A DNA stretch of 64,000 nucleotides. Source: Pseudomonas kermanshahensis (GTDB taxonomy: Bacteria > Pseudomonadota > Gammaproteobacteria > Pseudomonadales > Pseudomonadaceae). Shown piece by piece: positions 42,615-51,299 of the stretch (position 1 is the first letter of the stretch; every line of letters begins with the position of its first letter). Location: positions 1,364,001 through 1,428,000 of the forward strand of contig NZ_JABWRY020000001.1 in NCBI RefSeq assembly GCF_014269205.2. The letters are read 5' to 3'. A program made the position numbers and the translations under genes. The notes below the pieces were generated by a model. That model worked only from the letters and a program-made list of their open reading frames with translations, had not been told where the DNA came from and ran no database searches.

Positions 42615-44006
42615 ATGTCGACCGCTTCCAGCTTTGCCCAGGTCTTGCCGGCCAGTGCGCCGCAACCCCTGTACGCGTTCACCGATTCGCCCTTGCTGCA
42701 ACGCCAGCAGCAACAGGAATCCAACGCCCGCAGCTACCCGCGGCGCATCCCGTTGGCGCTCAAGCGCGCCCGTGGCATCCATGTCGAAGATGTCGAAGGC
42801 CGTCAGTTCATCGACTGCCTCGCCGGTGCCGGCACCTTGGCCCTGGGCCATAACCACCCGGTGGTGATCGAGGCGATCCAGCGTGTACTGGCCGACGAAC
42901 TGCCGCTGCACACCCTCGACCTGACCACGCCGGTCAAGGACCGCTTTGTTCAGGATCTGTTCGGCGTGCTGCCCGAGGCGCTGCGCCGGGAAGCCAAGGT
43001 CCAGTTCTGCGGCCCGACCGGGACCGATGCCGTTGAGGCGGCGCTGAAACTGGTGCGCGGCGCCACGGGGCGCAGCACGGTGCTGGCCTTCCAAGGTGCC
43101 TACCATGGCATGAGCCAAGGTGCGCTGAGCCTGATGGGCAGCCACGGGCCCAAGCAGCCGTTGGGTGCCTTATTGGGCAACGGTGTGCAGTTCATGCCGT
43201 ACCCGTACGACTACCGTTGCCCGTTCGGCCTGGGTGGCGAAGCGGGGGTGAAGGCTAACCTGCATTACCTGGAAAACCTGCTGCTCGACCCTGAAAGCGG
43301 TGTGCCGCTGCCGGCTGCAGTGATTCTAGAGGTGGTGCAGGGCGAAGGCGGGGTGATCCCGGCCGATATCGAGTGGCTCAAGGGCGTGCGGCGGATCACC
43401 GAGCAAGCGGGGGTGGCGCTGATCGTCGACGAGATCCAGAGCGGCTTCGCCCGCACCGGGCGGATGTTCGCCTTCGAGCATGCCGGTATCGTGCCGGACG
43501 TGGTGACCTTGTCCAAGGCAATTGGCGGCAGCCTGCCGCTGGCAGTGGTGGTGTACCGCGACTGGCTGGACACCTGGAAGCCGGGCGCCCATGCCGGCAC
43601 CTTCCGTGGCAACCAGATGGCTATGGCCGCAGGTTCTGCAGTGATTAATTACCTGGTCGAACATCGCCTGGCCGAGCATGCCGAGGCCATGGGCCAGCGC
43701 CTGCGCCAGCATTTGCTTCACCTGCAGCGGGATTACCCGCAACTGGGTGATATCCGTGGGCGTGGGCTGATGCTTGGGGTGGAGCTGGTCGACCCGCAAG
43801 GTCAGCGCGATGCCCTAGGTCACCCTGTGGCCAACCGTGAGCTTGCGCCGAAGGTGCAGCGTGAGTGCCTCAAGCGTGGCCTGATCCTGGAGCTGGGTGG
43901 GCGCCATGGCGCGGTGGTGCGCTTCCTGCCGCCGTTGATCATCAGTGGCGAGCAGATCGACGACGTGGCGCAGCGGTTTGCCGAAGCCCTCAGGGCAGCT
44001 GTCTGA
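42615..44006 (+). CDS. pvdH: L-2,4-diaminobutyrate:2-oxoglutarate aminotransferase PvdH
   Basis: Class-III PLP aminotransferase (463 aa) making L-2,4-diaminobutyrate from aspartate semialdehyde for the Dab residue of the pyoverdine chromophore. The PLP lysine is K301 (TLSKAIGG). GPTGTDAVEAALK, GAYHGMSQGAL and VDEIQSGFARTG are family motifs. The start at 42615 is backed by GAGG eight bases upstream and an IS box. An ORF reaching 56 codons further crosses the promoter and is rejected. Confidence 0.95.
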   Translation: MSTASSFAQVLPASAPQPLYAFTDSPLLQRQQQQESNARSYPRRIPLALKRARGIHVEDVEGRQFIDCLAGAGTLALGHNHPVVIEAIQRVLADELPLHTLDLTTPVKDRFVQDLFGVLPEALRREAKVQFCGPTGTDAVEAALKLVRGATGRSTVLAFQGAYHGMSQGALSLMGSHGPKQPLGALLGNGVQFMPYPYDYRCPFGLGGEAGVKANLHYLENLLLDPESGVPLPAAVILEVVQGEGGVIPADIEWLKGVRRITEQAGVALIVDEIQSGFARTGRMFAFEHAGIVPDVVTLSKAIGGSLPLAVVVYRDWLDTWKPGAHAGTFRGNQMAMAAGSAVINYLVEHRLAEHAEAMGQRLRQHLLHLQRDYPQLGDIRGRGLMLGVELVDPQGQRDALGHPVANRELAPKVQRECLKRGLILELGGRHGAVVRFLPPLIISGEQIDDVAQRFAEALRAAV

Positions 44007-44014
44007 TCATTTCC

Positions 44015-44059
44015 GGGGCCGCTCTGCGGCCCAATCGCCGGCAAGCCAGCTCCCACAGG
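44015..44059. repeat. Single REP element downstream of pvdH
   Basis: One REP unit of the CGCCGGCAAGCCAGCTCCCA subtype, without a facing partner. It lies in the 160-bp gap between convergent pvdH and the oxygenase gene. I see nothing else clear in that gap. Confidence 0.75.
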
Positions 44060-44166
44060 TAACTGCGCAGGCTCAGACCTTTTGAGGGGGGCATGCGGGA
44101 GTCCTCTTGCAAGCGGTTTCTCAAGGAACGAGCCGACGCCACTGCAAATTAACCCCGCACAGGCGG

Positions 44167-45288
44167 CTACCAGCCGCGCCCGGAATTCACCCAGAAGTTC
44201 ACCGACAACGACGTGGACACCGACTGCACCTGGTGGAACCACCCTTCAGGCAGGAACAACAGGTCACCGGCCTGCAGCACCACGCGCAGGAACGGCACGT
44301 CACGCGCGGCTGGGAAGCGCTGGTAGTCCGGTGCGTCGGGGTTGAAATCGCAGCCGTCCAGGCCGCCCTTGGGGCTGGTCGACCAGGTGCCCAGTGCCGC
44401 ACGGTGGTGGGGCGCAGCCAGGATGAACGACTTCTGCCCCCACACCTGCGCGAACAGGTTGTCGGTGTCGTCGCGGTGCAGGGGCGTCAGGGTGCCCTTT
44501 GGGCCGATCCAGATGCGTGGCGAGATGAAGCGCTGGCGCTCGAAGTAGTCCGGAAAGCGGATCAGGGTCAGGAGTTTTTCCGGGACGATGTTGTTGCCCA
44601 TGTAGGCCGGCGTTTCGCCAGGCTTGGCCGGGGTGTCCAGCGAGGCGATGAAATCGGCCATGGAGGTCGAGCGGAAGTCGCGGTCGGTAGAGAAGGTTTT
44701 CTTGACGTAGTCACCGTGCCGGGTAATGCCTTGCAGTTCGGCGAAATGCTCAAGTGACGCTTCGCGGCCCATGGTGAACAGTGGCCAGTCCTGCAGGGCA
44801 TCGCTGAGCACCACCGGTATGCCGTGCGCCAGGTAGTCGCTTTGAAACCGTTGCAGAGGCATGTCTGCCCGGGCAATGCGCTGCACCTCGCGCTGCACCG
44901 GCAGCGCGGCCGAGACCCGCTCGCTGAGGCGTGGCGGCGTTGGGTAGCGCTGGTTCATCGCCACCTTGGTCGCTGCGGCGCCTTTGCGGGCGTTGTTGAT
45001 GATTTGCGGCAGCAAGGTGGCCAGGCCCATGTTGCCGGTGATCTTCAGGCGTGCGCTGGCGAACAGCTCCTCGACGTTGGCCGTGCCGCCCATGATGCCG
45101 AGGAAGTCGCGCTCGGCCACCTCGATGGTGACATCCGGGGTGCTGTGCCGGCCTGCGCCGGTGCGGCTGGTGTCGCGCACTTCCGACCAGAAGGCACGGT
45201 CCGGGCCGAAGACGAACTGGAACACGCCTTCGATGCCGACGGCATGGGCGTTGGCGAACAGTTTGCTGAGGATGCTCTGAAGGTCCAC
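44167..45288 (-). CDS. SCP2-JmjC two-domain protein, putative Fe(II)/2-oxoglutarate oxygenase
   Basis: Predicted cytoplasmic protein (373 aa). Residues about 15-105 resemble an SCP2 sterol/lipid-carrier domain (PDVTIEVAERDFLGI, LKITGNMGLA). Residues about 145-373 form a cupin_8/JmjC domain with the iron triad H271-x-D273 and H352 (PLHRDDTDN, GWFHQV) and K286 as a possible 2-oxoglutarate contact. An IS box lies 37 bp upstream, so it should be switched on by PvdS. A lipid-binding domain joined to an oxygenase suits an acylated pyoverdine precursor as substrate, perhaps for side-chain hydroxylation. This is inference and no function is established. Confidence 0.85.
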   Translation of the reverse strand: MDLQSILSKLFANAHAVGIEGVFQFVFGPDRAFWSEVRDTSRTGAGRHSTPDVTIEVAERDFLGIMGGTANVEELFASARLKITGNMGLATLLPQIINNARKGAAATKVAMNQRYPTPPRLSERVSAALPVQREVQRIARADMPLQRFQSDYLAHGIPVVLSDALQDWPLFTMGREASLEHFAELQGITRHGDYVKKTFSTDRDFRSTSMADFIASLDTPAKPGETPAYMGNNIVPEKLLTLIRFPDYFERQRFISPRIWIGPKGTLTPLHRDDTDNLFAQVWGQKSFILAAPHHRAALGTWSTSPKGGLDGCDFNPDAPDYQRFPAARDVPFLRVVLQAGDLLFLPEGWFHQVQSVSTSLSVNFWVNSGRGW

Positions 45289-45324
45289 GGTTAGCCTCTG
45301 ATGGGATTTCGTTGTGCAGGGATA

Positions 45325-45348
45325 ACGAGTGTGTCCGCCATCGATTTA
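45325..45348 (-). promoter_or_regulatory. PvdS-type IS box upstream of the SCP2-JmjC gene
   Basis: On the minus strand TAAAT (45344-45348), 16 bases, CGT (45325-45327), in context GCTAAATC. The expected leader is about 20 nt. Confidence 0.83.
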
Positions 45349-45362
45349 GCGGCGCTTACAGC

Positions 45363-45386
45363 TAATTTTCGGTGCGCCTTCTACGT
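45363..45386 (+). promoter_or_regulatory. PvdS-type IS box upstream of the HSL hydrolase (TAATT variant)
   Basis: TAATT (45363-45367), 16 bases, CGT (45384-45386). It stands 14 bp from the oppositely oriented box of the oxygenase gene, so the two promoters are back to back. Confidence 0.75.
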
Positions 45387-45428
45387 CCCGTAGGGACAGC
45401 AGTCATATTGTTCAAGCAAGGATCCGAC

Positions 45429-46391
45429 ATGGCATTGCACCCTGATCTGGCGGGATTTCTGGAGCTGGTCGAATTTGGCCGGTTGACGGGCAGAAGCCTG
45501 CCCATGCACGCGATGGACGTGGCCCAGGCCCGGGCCGAGTTCGAGGGCAGTTCGCAAGTGCTCGACCCAAGCCCGCCCGGCAGCGTGGCGGTGAGCGAGC
45601 TGCAGGTCCCGGCGCGCGATGGCGCCAGCCTGCCAGCGCGGCTGTACCGCGCGGGTGACGCAGGCGATGCCTTGCAGCCGGTGATCTTCTACCTGCACGG
45701 TGGTGGCTATGTGGTAGGCAGCCTCGACTCGCATGACTCGGTGTGCCGCCGCCTGGCAGCCATGGGTGAGTTCGCGGTGCTGGCGCCGGACTACCGATTG
45801 GCGCCGGAGCAGCAGTTTCCGGTAGCGCTGCACGATGTGCTGGATGCCGCCAACTGGCTGGCCGAGCAGGCTGGGGCGTTGGGCTTGGACAACCGTCGGG
45901 TGGTTGTGGCTGGGGACAGCGTCGGTGCCAGCCTGGCCGCCGTGCTGGCCATCACGGCCGTCGAGCAGCCCGAAGCGCTGGCGTTCAAGCCGCTGGCGCA
46001 GTTGCTGTTCTACCCGGTGACAGACATTTCCTGCCAGCGCAACTCTCACCGCGAGCATGCCGAGGGGTACCTGCTGGAAACGCCTACCCTGGAGTGGTTC
46101 TACCAGCACTATGCGCCGCAGGCGGAGCAGCGTCTGGACTGGCGTGTGTCGCCCTTGCTGTCGACGGTGCGTGAGTCATTGGCGCCGGCGTACCTGTTCG
46201 TGGCCGAGTACGATCCGTTGCATGACGAAGGGCTTGCCTACCGTGACTGGCTGGTGGCGGGGGGTACCGAGGTGACGTTTGCCCGGGTCGAGGGGCTGAC
46301 CCATGACTTCTTGCGCATGTCCGGGATCGTGGGGCAGGTGGGGGAGATTTATCAGGATGTGGGGGGCTGGCTGCAGAAGGTTGGGGGTTAG
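45429..46391 (+). CDS. HSL-family alpha/beta hydrolase (esterase/lipase)
   Basis: Hormone-sensitive-lipase-type hydrolase (320 aa). The oxyanion motif HGGG is at 90-93, nucleophile S164 in GDSVGAS, acid D262 (AEYDPLHDEG) and base H292 (LTHDF). No signal peptide, so it is likely cytoplasmic. AAGGA lies seven bases before the chosen ATG. A 19-codon upstream extension enters the IS box and is rejected. The substrate is unknown. Co-regulation with pyoverdine genes is suggested by its IS box. Confidence 0.9.
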   Translation: MALHPDLAGFLELVEFGRLTGRSLPMHAMDVAQARAEFEGSSQVLDPSPPGSVAVSELQVPARDGASLPARLYRAGDAGDALQPVIFYLHGGGYVVGSLDSHDSVCRRLAAMGEFAVLAPDYRLAPEQQFPVALHDVLDAANWLAEQAGALGLDNRRVVVAGDSVGASLAAVLAITAVEQPEALAFKPLAQLLFYPVTDISCQRNSHREHAEGYLLETPTLEWFYQHYAPQAEQRLDWRVSPLLSTVRESLAPAYLFVAEYDPLHDEGLAYRDWLVAGGTEVTFARVEGLTHDFLRMSGIVGQVGEIYQDVGGWLQKVGG

Positions 46392-46403
46392 TTTGGGGGC
46401 ACT

Positions 46404-46511
46404 GGGGCCGCTTTGCGGCCCTTTCGCGACGCAAGGCCGCTCCTACACGTTCAGCGCTATCCTCAGCCTGTAGGAGCGGCCTTGCGTCGCGAAAGGGGCG
46501 CAAAGCGCCCC
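46404..46511. repeat. Inverted REP pair between HSL hydrolase and pvdN
   Basis: Facing units of subtype GCGACGCAAGGCCGCTCCTA (46404-46449, and inverse at 46468-46511). They separate two convergent genes. Confidence 0.83.
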
Positions 46512-46520
46512 CAGCATTCG

Positions 46521-47810
46521 TCACGAACTACGCACCCGCCGCCCCAGCACATCGACCAAGCGGTCGATCTCGGCCTCGGTGTTCAGCAGCCCAGGCGCGG
46601 TACGCACCACCGGCCCAGCATCACGTGACACGGCATCGACGACAATGCGCTGGCTGTTGAGATACCCGGCCACGTCATCCGCATCCTGGCCCTTGACCCT
46701 GAAAAAGGTAAACCCAGCCGAGTACTGGGCACTGCGCGGCGTCACCAGTTCGACCGCTTCAACCGCCTCAAGACGCTGCTTGAGGTAGTCGTTGAGCCCA
46801 TGAATACGCGCCTGGATATTCGCCTTGCCCTGCTGCAGGTGCAGCTCGAAGGCCTTGCCCAGCGCCCAGCGGTGCTCAAAGGCATGGTAGCCGCCTGGGG
46901 TCATGATGGTGGCGAAGTCTTCATTCTCGGAAAACGTGGCAATGGTCGGGTTCAGCTGCTTGAGCTCGGTGGAGGCCGCGCAGATGATCCCGGTGCCACG
47001 TGGCCCGAACATCCACTTGTGGGTGCCGGCGATGAAGTAGTCGCAGTTCAGGTCGGCAAAGCGCATGTCCTCGACGCCAAAGCCATGTACCCCGTCGATC
47101 ACGTAAATAATGTGGTCCTTCTCGTCGCGCTGGCGATTGACCTCGCGCACCAGCGCGCCAATCTCACCCACCGGCAGCTTCACACCGCTGCCGGAATGGA
47201 CCCAGGTCATGCCCAGTACCCGCGTCTTGGCGCTGATGGCCGCAGCCAGGGTGCCGAGTACCTGGTCGGTGCTGACCTGTGACGGGTTCTCGAACAGGCG
47301 CAAGCGGCGCACCGGCGTGCCATCGCGTGCCGTGCGGAAACTCATCGTCTGGCGCGCCGCCGAATGCTCGTGCACGGTGGTGAGAATTTCCTGCCCAGGT
47401 GCAAGCTTCAGGCCGCCATAGATCAGGCCCAGGCCTTCCGTGGTGCTGCCGGTCAGGGCGATTTGTCGGGGGTTTACCTCAAGGTAGCGACCGGCCCATT
47501 CACGCACTGCGGCCTCTTGCTTCCACTCCGCCTGGCTGTCCCAGTCAACCCTGCGCGCCGGGTGGCGGTCGAAGCTCGCACTCAGGGCCTCGATGGCCTC
47601 GCGCACCGGCTTTGGGTGTGACGTGATCAGGAAGTTGGCGAAGTGCGCGTAGGCGGGGTCCAGGTCGAACAGGCCGCGAAAAGCGGCCCAGGCGTCGTTG
47701 CCAGCGGGTGGCAATGGCGCGGCCTGAGCGCCCGGCAACAACTGGCTGGCCAGGGGCAGGGCAGCGGCCAGCAGGCTTGCCTGCTTGAGGAAGGTACGGC
47801 GGTCGTTCAT
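46521..47810 (-). CDS. pvdN: Periplasmic PLP enzyme PvdN
   Basis: Tat-exported class-V aminotransferase-fold enzyme (429 aa) that remodels the N-terminal glutamate of pyoverdine to the succinamide form. The Tat signal RRTFLKQ (4-10) leads into a hydrophobic stretch. PLP residues include D239, H242 and Schiff-base K265 (AGTHKWMFGPRG). It is 16 bp downstream of pvdM in the same operon. pvdO, which joins pvdM-pvdN in P. aeruginosa, is absent here. Confidence 0.95.
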   Translation of the reverse strand: MNDRRTFLKQASLLAAALPLASQLLPGAQAAPLPPAGNDAWAAFRGLFDLDPAYAHFANFLITSHPKPVREAIEALSASFDRHPARRVDWDSQAEWKQEAAVREWAGRYLEVNPRQIALTGSTTEGLGLIYGGLKLAPGQEILTTVHEHSAARQTMSFRTARDGTPVRRLRLFENPSQVSTDQVLGTLAAAISAKTRVLGMTWVHSGSGVKLPVGEIGALVREVNRQRDEKDHIIYVIDGVHGFGVEDMRFADLNCDYFIAGTHKWMFGPRGTGIICAASTELKQLNPTIATFSENEDFATIMTPGGYHAFEHRWALGKAFELHLQQGKANIQARIHGLNDYLKQRLEAVEAVELVTPRSAQYSAGFTFFRVKGQDADDVAGYLNSQRIVVDAVSRDAGPVVRTAPGLLNTEAEIDRLVDVLGRRVRSS

Positions 47811-47826
47811 GAAGGCGCTCGCAGGG

Positions 47827-49173
47827 TTATCGGGACGAAGTGGTGGCGGGTTGCGCGGCGTGCTGCACCTGCTCCCATACCCGCAGGAAGTTGCCGCCCC
47901 AGAGCTTGGCGATATCGGCCTCGGAATAGCCGCGGGTGATCAGTTCGGCGGTGACGTTGCGCGCTTCGCTTGCGTCGTGCCAACCGTCGATGCCGCCGCC
48001 TTCATTGAAGTCCGAGCTCAGCCCCACATGGTCGATGCCGACCTTGCGCACCGTGTAGTCGATGGCGTCGCCGAAGTCCTTGAGCGTGGCCGGTGGCTCT
48101 TCGTCGAGGATGCCGTACAACGCGTTGGCGTACTGGCCCACCTTCTGCTCCGGCCAGCCGGCGATGACCGGGTCACCCGGCATCAGCGCGTAGTTGAGGT
48201 TGGCCAGCGGCGGCAAGTCGTAGCGGGCGCGCAGGGCGTTGAGTTTGTCCTGGGTTTTCACGCTCAGTGGCTTTAGGTAGGTGGAGAAGGCCACCAGTTG
48301 AATCACGCCGCCGCTGTCCTTGATCAGTTGCATTTCCTTGTCGGACAGGTTGCGGGCAATGTCGACCATGGCGCGTGGCGCAGAGTGCGACGCCACCACC
48401 GGCGCGCGGCTGAGGCTGACCGCCTGGGCCAGTGCCTTGCTCGACATCTGCGACACATCGATGATCACACCCAGGTCGTTAAGCCGCTGTACGGCGCGTT
48501 TGCCAACCGGCGAAAGGCCGTCCAAAGCATCGGCGGTGTCATTGAAGAACGGCAACGGGCGCGAAGAGTCGGCCCAGCTGTTGTTGCCCACGTAGCTGAA
48601 GCCGAACATGCGCACGCCGCGGGCGGCCCAGCGGTCGAGCTGGTCGATATCGTCGCCCAGGGCATAGGCATTGAGCATGCTGAGGAACACCGCGAACTTG
48701 CCTTCGCCGTGCAGGCGTCGCATGTCTTGCGGGGTGTAGGCGATACCGACCTGTTCGGGGAAGTCGCGGACCATGGCGTCGATAGCGTTGTAGCGCACCT
48801 CCTGAGTGTGGCGTGCGGCTTCGACGAAGCCTGCGGTCGGCCGGTGCGGGCCATCGTCGCCGGTCCACGATTCGGGCCAGGCGAAGATCGTCAGCGCGGC
48901 GCCAGACAGCCGCCCGCGGGCGGCCTTGGCCAGGTCGAAGCGGCCATTGCCGTCCTTGTCGGCCTCGCTGCCCTCAGTGCCGAACGTCAGCGGCAGGGTG
49001 ACATGGCTGTCGAACGAGATGATGCGTTCCTGCAGGTCGTTGGCCTGGCGCACCACCTCTCTGGAGTAGCCGGCCGGCGTGGTGAAGTAGTGCCAGGCGG
49101 CAAATCCGGCACCTGCGGTCACGGCCGCGGCCAGGCTGATAAACAGGGCTTTTTTCCAGCGTGGAGTCGTCAT
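47827..49173 (-). CDS. pvdM: Periplasmic dipeptidase-fold protein PvdM
   Basis: Membrane-anchored or secreted protein (448 aa) of the renal dipeptidase (M19) fold. Residues 8-28 form a signal/anchor. In P. fluorescens PvdM is reported as necessary for ferribactin oxidation by PvdP rather than for peptide hydrolysis. The family zinc ligands look partly lost: H57-x-T replaces H-x-D, the bridging Glu region reads SMLNAYAL, and DVSQMS replaces D-x-x-H. ASHS and the later Asp (LSSDFN) remain. An IS box lies upstream, divergent from pvdP. Confidence 0.93.
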   Translation of the reverse strand: MTTPRWKKALFISLAAAVTAGAGFAAWHYFTTPAGYSREVVRQANDLQERIISFDSHVTLPLTFGTEGSEADKDGNGRFDLAKAARGRLSGAALTIFAWPESWTGDDGPHRPTAGFVEAARHTQEVRYNAIDAMVRDFPEQVGIAYTPQDMRRLHGEGKFAVFLSMLNAYALGDDIDQLDRWAARGVRMFGFSYVGNNSWADSSRPLPFFNDTADALDGLSPVGKRAVQRLNDLGVIIDVSQMSSKALAQAVSLSRAPVVASHSAPRAMVDIARNLSDKEMQLIKDSGGVIQLVAFSTYLKPLSVKTQDKLNALRARYDLPPLANLNYALMPGDPVIAGWPEQKVGQYANALYGILDEEPPATLKDFGDAIDYTVRKVGIDHVGLSSDFNEGGGIDGWHDASEARNVTAELITRGYSEADIAKLWGGNFLRVWEQVQHAAQPATTSSR

Positions 49174-49234
49174 CTTGGTCTCAGTAGGTTCACCGTCGAG
49201 GGATGGGCACAGAGGCCGCCGCTACCTGGAGTGA

Positions 49235-49258
49235 ACGAGCCCACCCTGTGGAAATTTA
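49235..49258 (-). promoter_or_regulatory. PvdS-type IS box upstream of pvdM-pvdN
   Basis: On the minus strand TAAAT (49254-49258), 16 bases, CGT (49235-49237), in context GGTAAATTTC. About 62 bp before the pvdM ATG. Confidence 0.9.
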
Positions 49259-49292
49259 CCCAGCCGTGGCGGCACCCCTGCGGCGGCATCGG

Positions 49293-49316
49293 TAAATTTC
49301 GCGGTGTGGACAACGT
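49293..49316 (+). promoter_or_regulatory. PvdS-type IS box upstream of pvdP
   Basis: TAAAT (49293-49297), 16 bases, CGT (49314-49316), in the same GGTAAATTTC context as the divergent pvdM box. About 56 bp before the pvdP ATG. Confidence 0.9.
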
Positions 49317-49371
49317 TCTAGCCTTGGACGGGCTGTGCTCCACGGCCGCAATAAATGCACAGGTAGTTGCA

Positions 49372-50997
49372 ATGACGATTTCTCGACGCGGGTTCATCGC
49401 CGGAGTGGCATTGACGGGCGTGGTGGTGCCCGGCGCGTTGTATGTACAGCGCCAGCAGGCCGCCGAGGCGTTTCCGGAAACCCCCGGCGAGGCGGTCGTC
49501 GAACGGGCTGATACGCACCTTCAGCAGTTGGGTGATACCTTGCGCGGGATCTGGCGCTGGACCTTGCAGGGCAAGGACGCGGGCCTGCAAGGGTTGCCTG
49601 AAGGCGAGCTGGAGCTGTTCCTGGATGTTGCGCCCAGTGGGCGGGCGTTGCGCGGCTACTTGGATACCCCCGAGCGCCTACGCAGCGATGAACAACCGCG
49701 CTACCGTGTGGTGGGTGACCTGCTGGCAGACAAACCGGGCACTTTACGCTGGCGCTTGTTCTCGAACCGGCCAGGTGAGGTACAGGCCCGCTACGAATGC
49801 CATATCGTCATCGACGAGGTTTGGGGCCGCTTCGGCAATGCCGGGCCCGCGACCCTCAACGGGCGCATTGCGCCACTGGACCGAGCGTTGTCGTTGCCGG
49901 TGCAAGACAACCACTTTCTGGCGCTGAAACACACCTTCCCCGAGGCGCGCGAGCGCACGCCGTTAAGCCCGCAACTGCTGGCCTGGCTGATCACCCCGGA
50001 GCACCGATTGTTCCACCAGTTGTGGCATTCCTCGCGTGACAAATGGCACAAGCTGGACAAAGACAAACAAGCGGCCCTACGCGGCTTGGGCTGGCAGCCG
50101 GGGCCGCGTGATCGGGAGCGTGACGCGCGCGGCCGGCACAAGGACCGCAACGGCTCGGGTGAGGATTTCTTTTTCATGCACCGGCACATGCTTGGCAGTG
50201 CCCGCGCCTTGCAGGACCTGCCTTCATGGACGCGGTTTCCGCAGCCACAGCCGGAGCTTGAGCGCGACCGTGCCGGGTTCGCTCGCTATTGGGACAACCA
50301 TGACGGCAACGCCTTGCCGCCCACCTGGTTGGCGAGTGGTGATGCGGAATACACCCAGTGGGTGCGCGACATCAAGCACCCGGATACCTACCATGGCAAC
50401 TTCCAGGTCTGGGAGTCGCGTTACAGCGACCCGGACTACCTGAGCACACTGACCCTGGGCCAGTTCGGTTCAGAGGTGGAACTGGGCCTGCATGACTGGC
50501 TGCACATGCGCTGGGCCTCGGTGCCGCGTGACCCGGCCAACGGCATGCCGGTGCCGACGGCGCGCACGCCTGACGACTTTGCAGCGCGTTGGTTCGCGGC
50601 CGAAAACGACTTTCTGGGTGACCCGTTTTCATCCCATGTAAACCCCGTGTTCTGGCACTTTCATGGCTGGATCGATGACCGCATCGAGGACTGGTTCCGC
50701 GCCCATGAGCGGGTTCACCCCGGCGAGGTGCGGCGCCTGGAAATCAATGGCGTGCCTTGGTTTGCGCCAGGGCGCTGGGTCGAAGTGGCAGACCCTTGGC
50801 TAGGGCCTGACACCCATGGTTGCTCGACGGTGCCGGGCTTGCGGCCGGGGCGCAGCGTCGAGATGGACCCGGAGACGATGAAGCTGGCTTTGCGCATCAT
50901 CTACAGCGATGAAGACCTGTTCGACAAGTTGCGACCGAAGGTGCCCCAGCGGCCTTGGTATGCGCGCAATCTCAAGGTGGCGCAGCGGTCGCTTTGA
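49372..50997 (+). CDS. pvdP: Periplasmic tyrosinase PvdP
   Basis: Copper tyrosinase (541 aa) that oxidises the D-Tyr of ferribactin to form the dihydroxyquinoline chromophore. A Tat signal SRRGFIAG is at residues 4-11. Copper-site His motifs include FFMHRHML, LHDWLHMRW and NPVFWHFHGWID, the last matching the CuB pattern of tyrosinases. The length fits P. aeruginosa PvdP. An open frame reaching back to 48298 is antisense to pvdM and is not part of the gene. Confidence 0.95.
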   Translation: MTISRRGFIAGVALTGVVVPGALYVQRQQAAEAFPETPGEAVVERADTHLQQLGDTLRGIWRWTLQGKDAGLQGLPEGELELFLDVAPSGRALRGYLDTPERLRSDEQPRYRVVGDLLADKPGTLRWRLFSNRPGEVQARYECHIVIDEVWGRFGNAGPATLNGRIAPLDRALSLPVQDNHFLALKHTFPEARERTPLSPQLLAWLITPEHRLFHQLWHSSRDKWHKLDKDKQAALRGLGWQPGPRDRERDARGRHKDRNGSGEDFFFMHRHMLGSARALQDLPSWTRFPQPQPELERDRAGFARYWDNHDGNALPPTWLASGDAEYTQWVRDIKHPDTYHGNFQVWESRYSDPDYLSTLTLGQFGSEVELGLHDWLHMRWASVPRDPANGMPVPTARTPDDFAARWFAAENDFLGDPFSSHVNPVFWHFHGWIDDRIEDWFRAHERVHPGEVRRLEINGVPWFAPGRWVEVADPWLGPDTHGCSTVPGLRPGRSVEMDPETMKLALRIIYSDEDLFDKLRPKVPQRPWYARNLKVAQRSL

Positions 50998-51045
50998 GGG
51001 GGGGATGGGATCGGGGTGTAGGGCGAGGGATTTTCGGTGGGTTTT

Positions 51046-51270
51046 AGATCGAGCGCCGCCCGCGCGGCGCATCGCGAGCAACGCTCGCTCCTACGTTTGT
51101 TCTCGGCCAATAACGCCTGTGACAGGCGCGCGCGAACGCCTTGTTTGTTCGACGCGATATCGCGCCATGCGCCAAGGCGGCCGCGCGCATTTGTCCCAGG
51201 AATAACTGGCCCGAAACAAACGTAGGAGCGAGCGTTGCTCGCGATGCGCCGCGCGGGCGGCGCTCGATCT
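51046..51270. repeat. Compound inverted repeat, copy 2 (downstream of pvdP)
   Basis: Perfect 56-bp arms (51046-51101 and 51215-51270) flank a 113-bp centre. The outer GC-rich ends equal those of copy 1 (CGAGCGCCGCCCGCGCGGCG), but the REP unit inside differs (GCGAGCAACGCTCGCTCCTA). In inverse orientation the centre shares GTTTCGGGCCAGTTATTCC and AACAAGGCGTTCGCGCGCG with copy 1. It fills the 302-bp gap between convergent pvdP and opmQ. Confidence 0.9.
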
Positions 51271-51299
51271 CGAACCCGCAGCAAATCCATCGCCCTACA

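Noticed and set aside
48298..49371. Upstream extension of the pvdP reading frame by 358 codons
   Set aside because: It is antisense to pvdM and crosses two IS boxes. The Tat signal and family length support the start at 49372.
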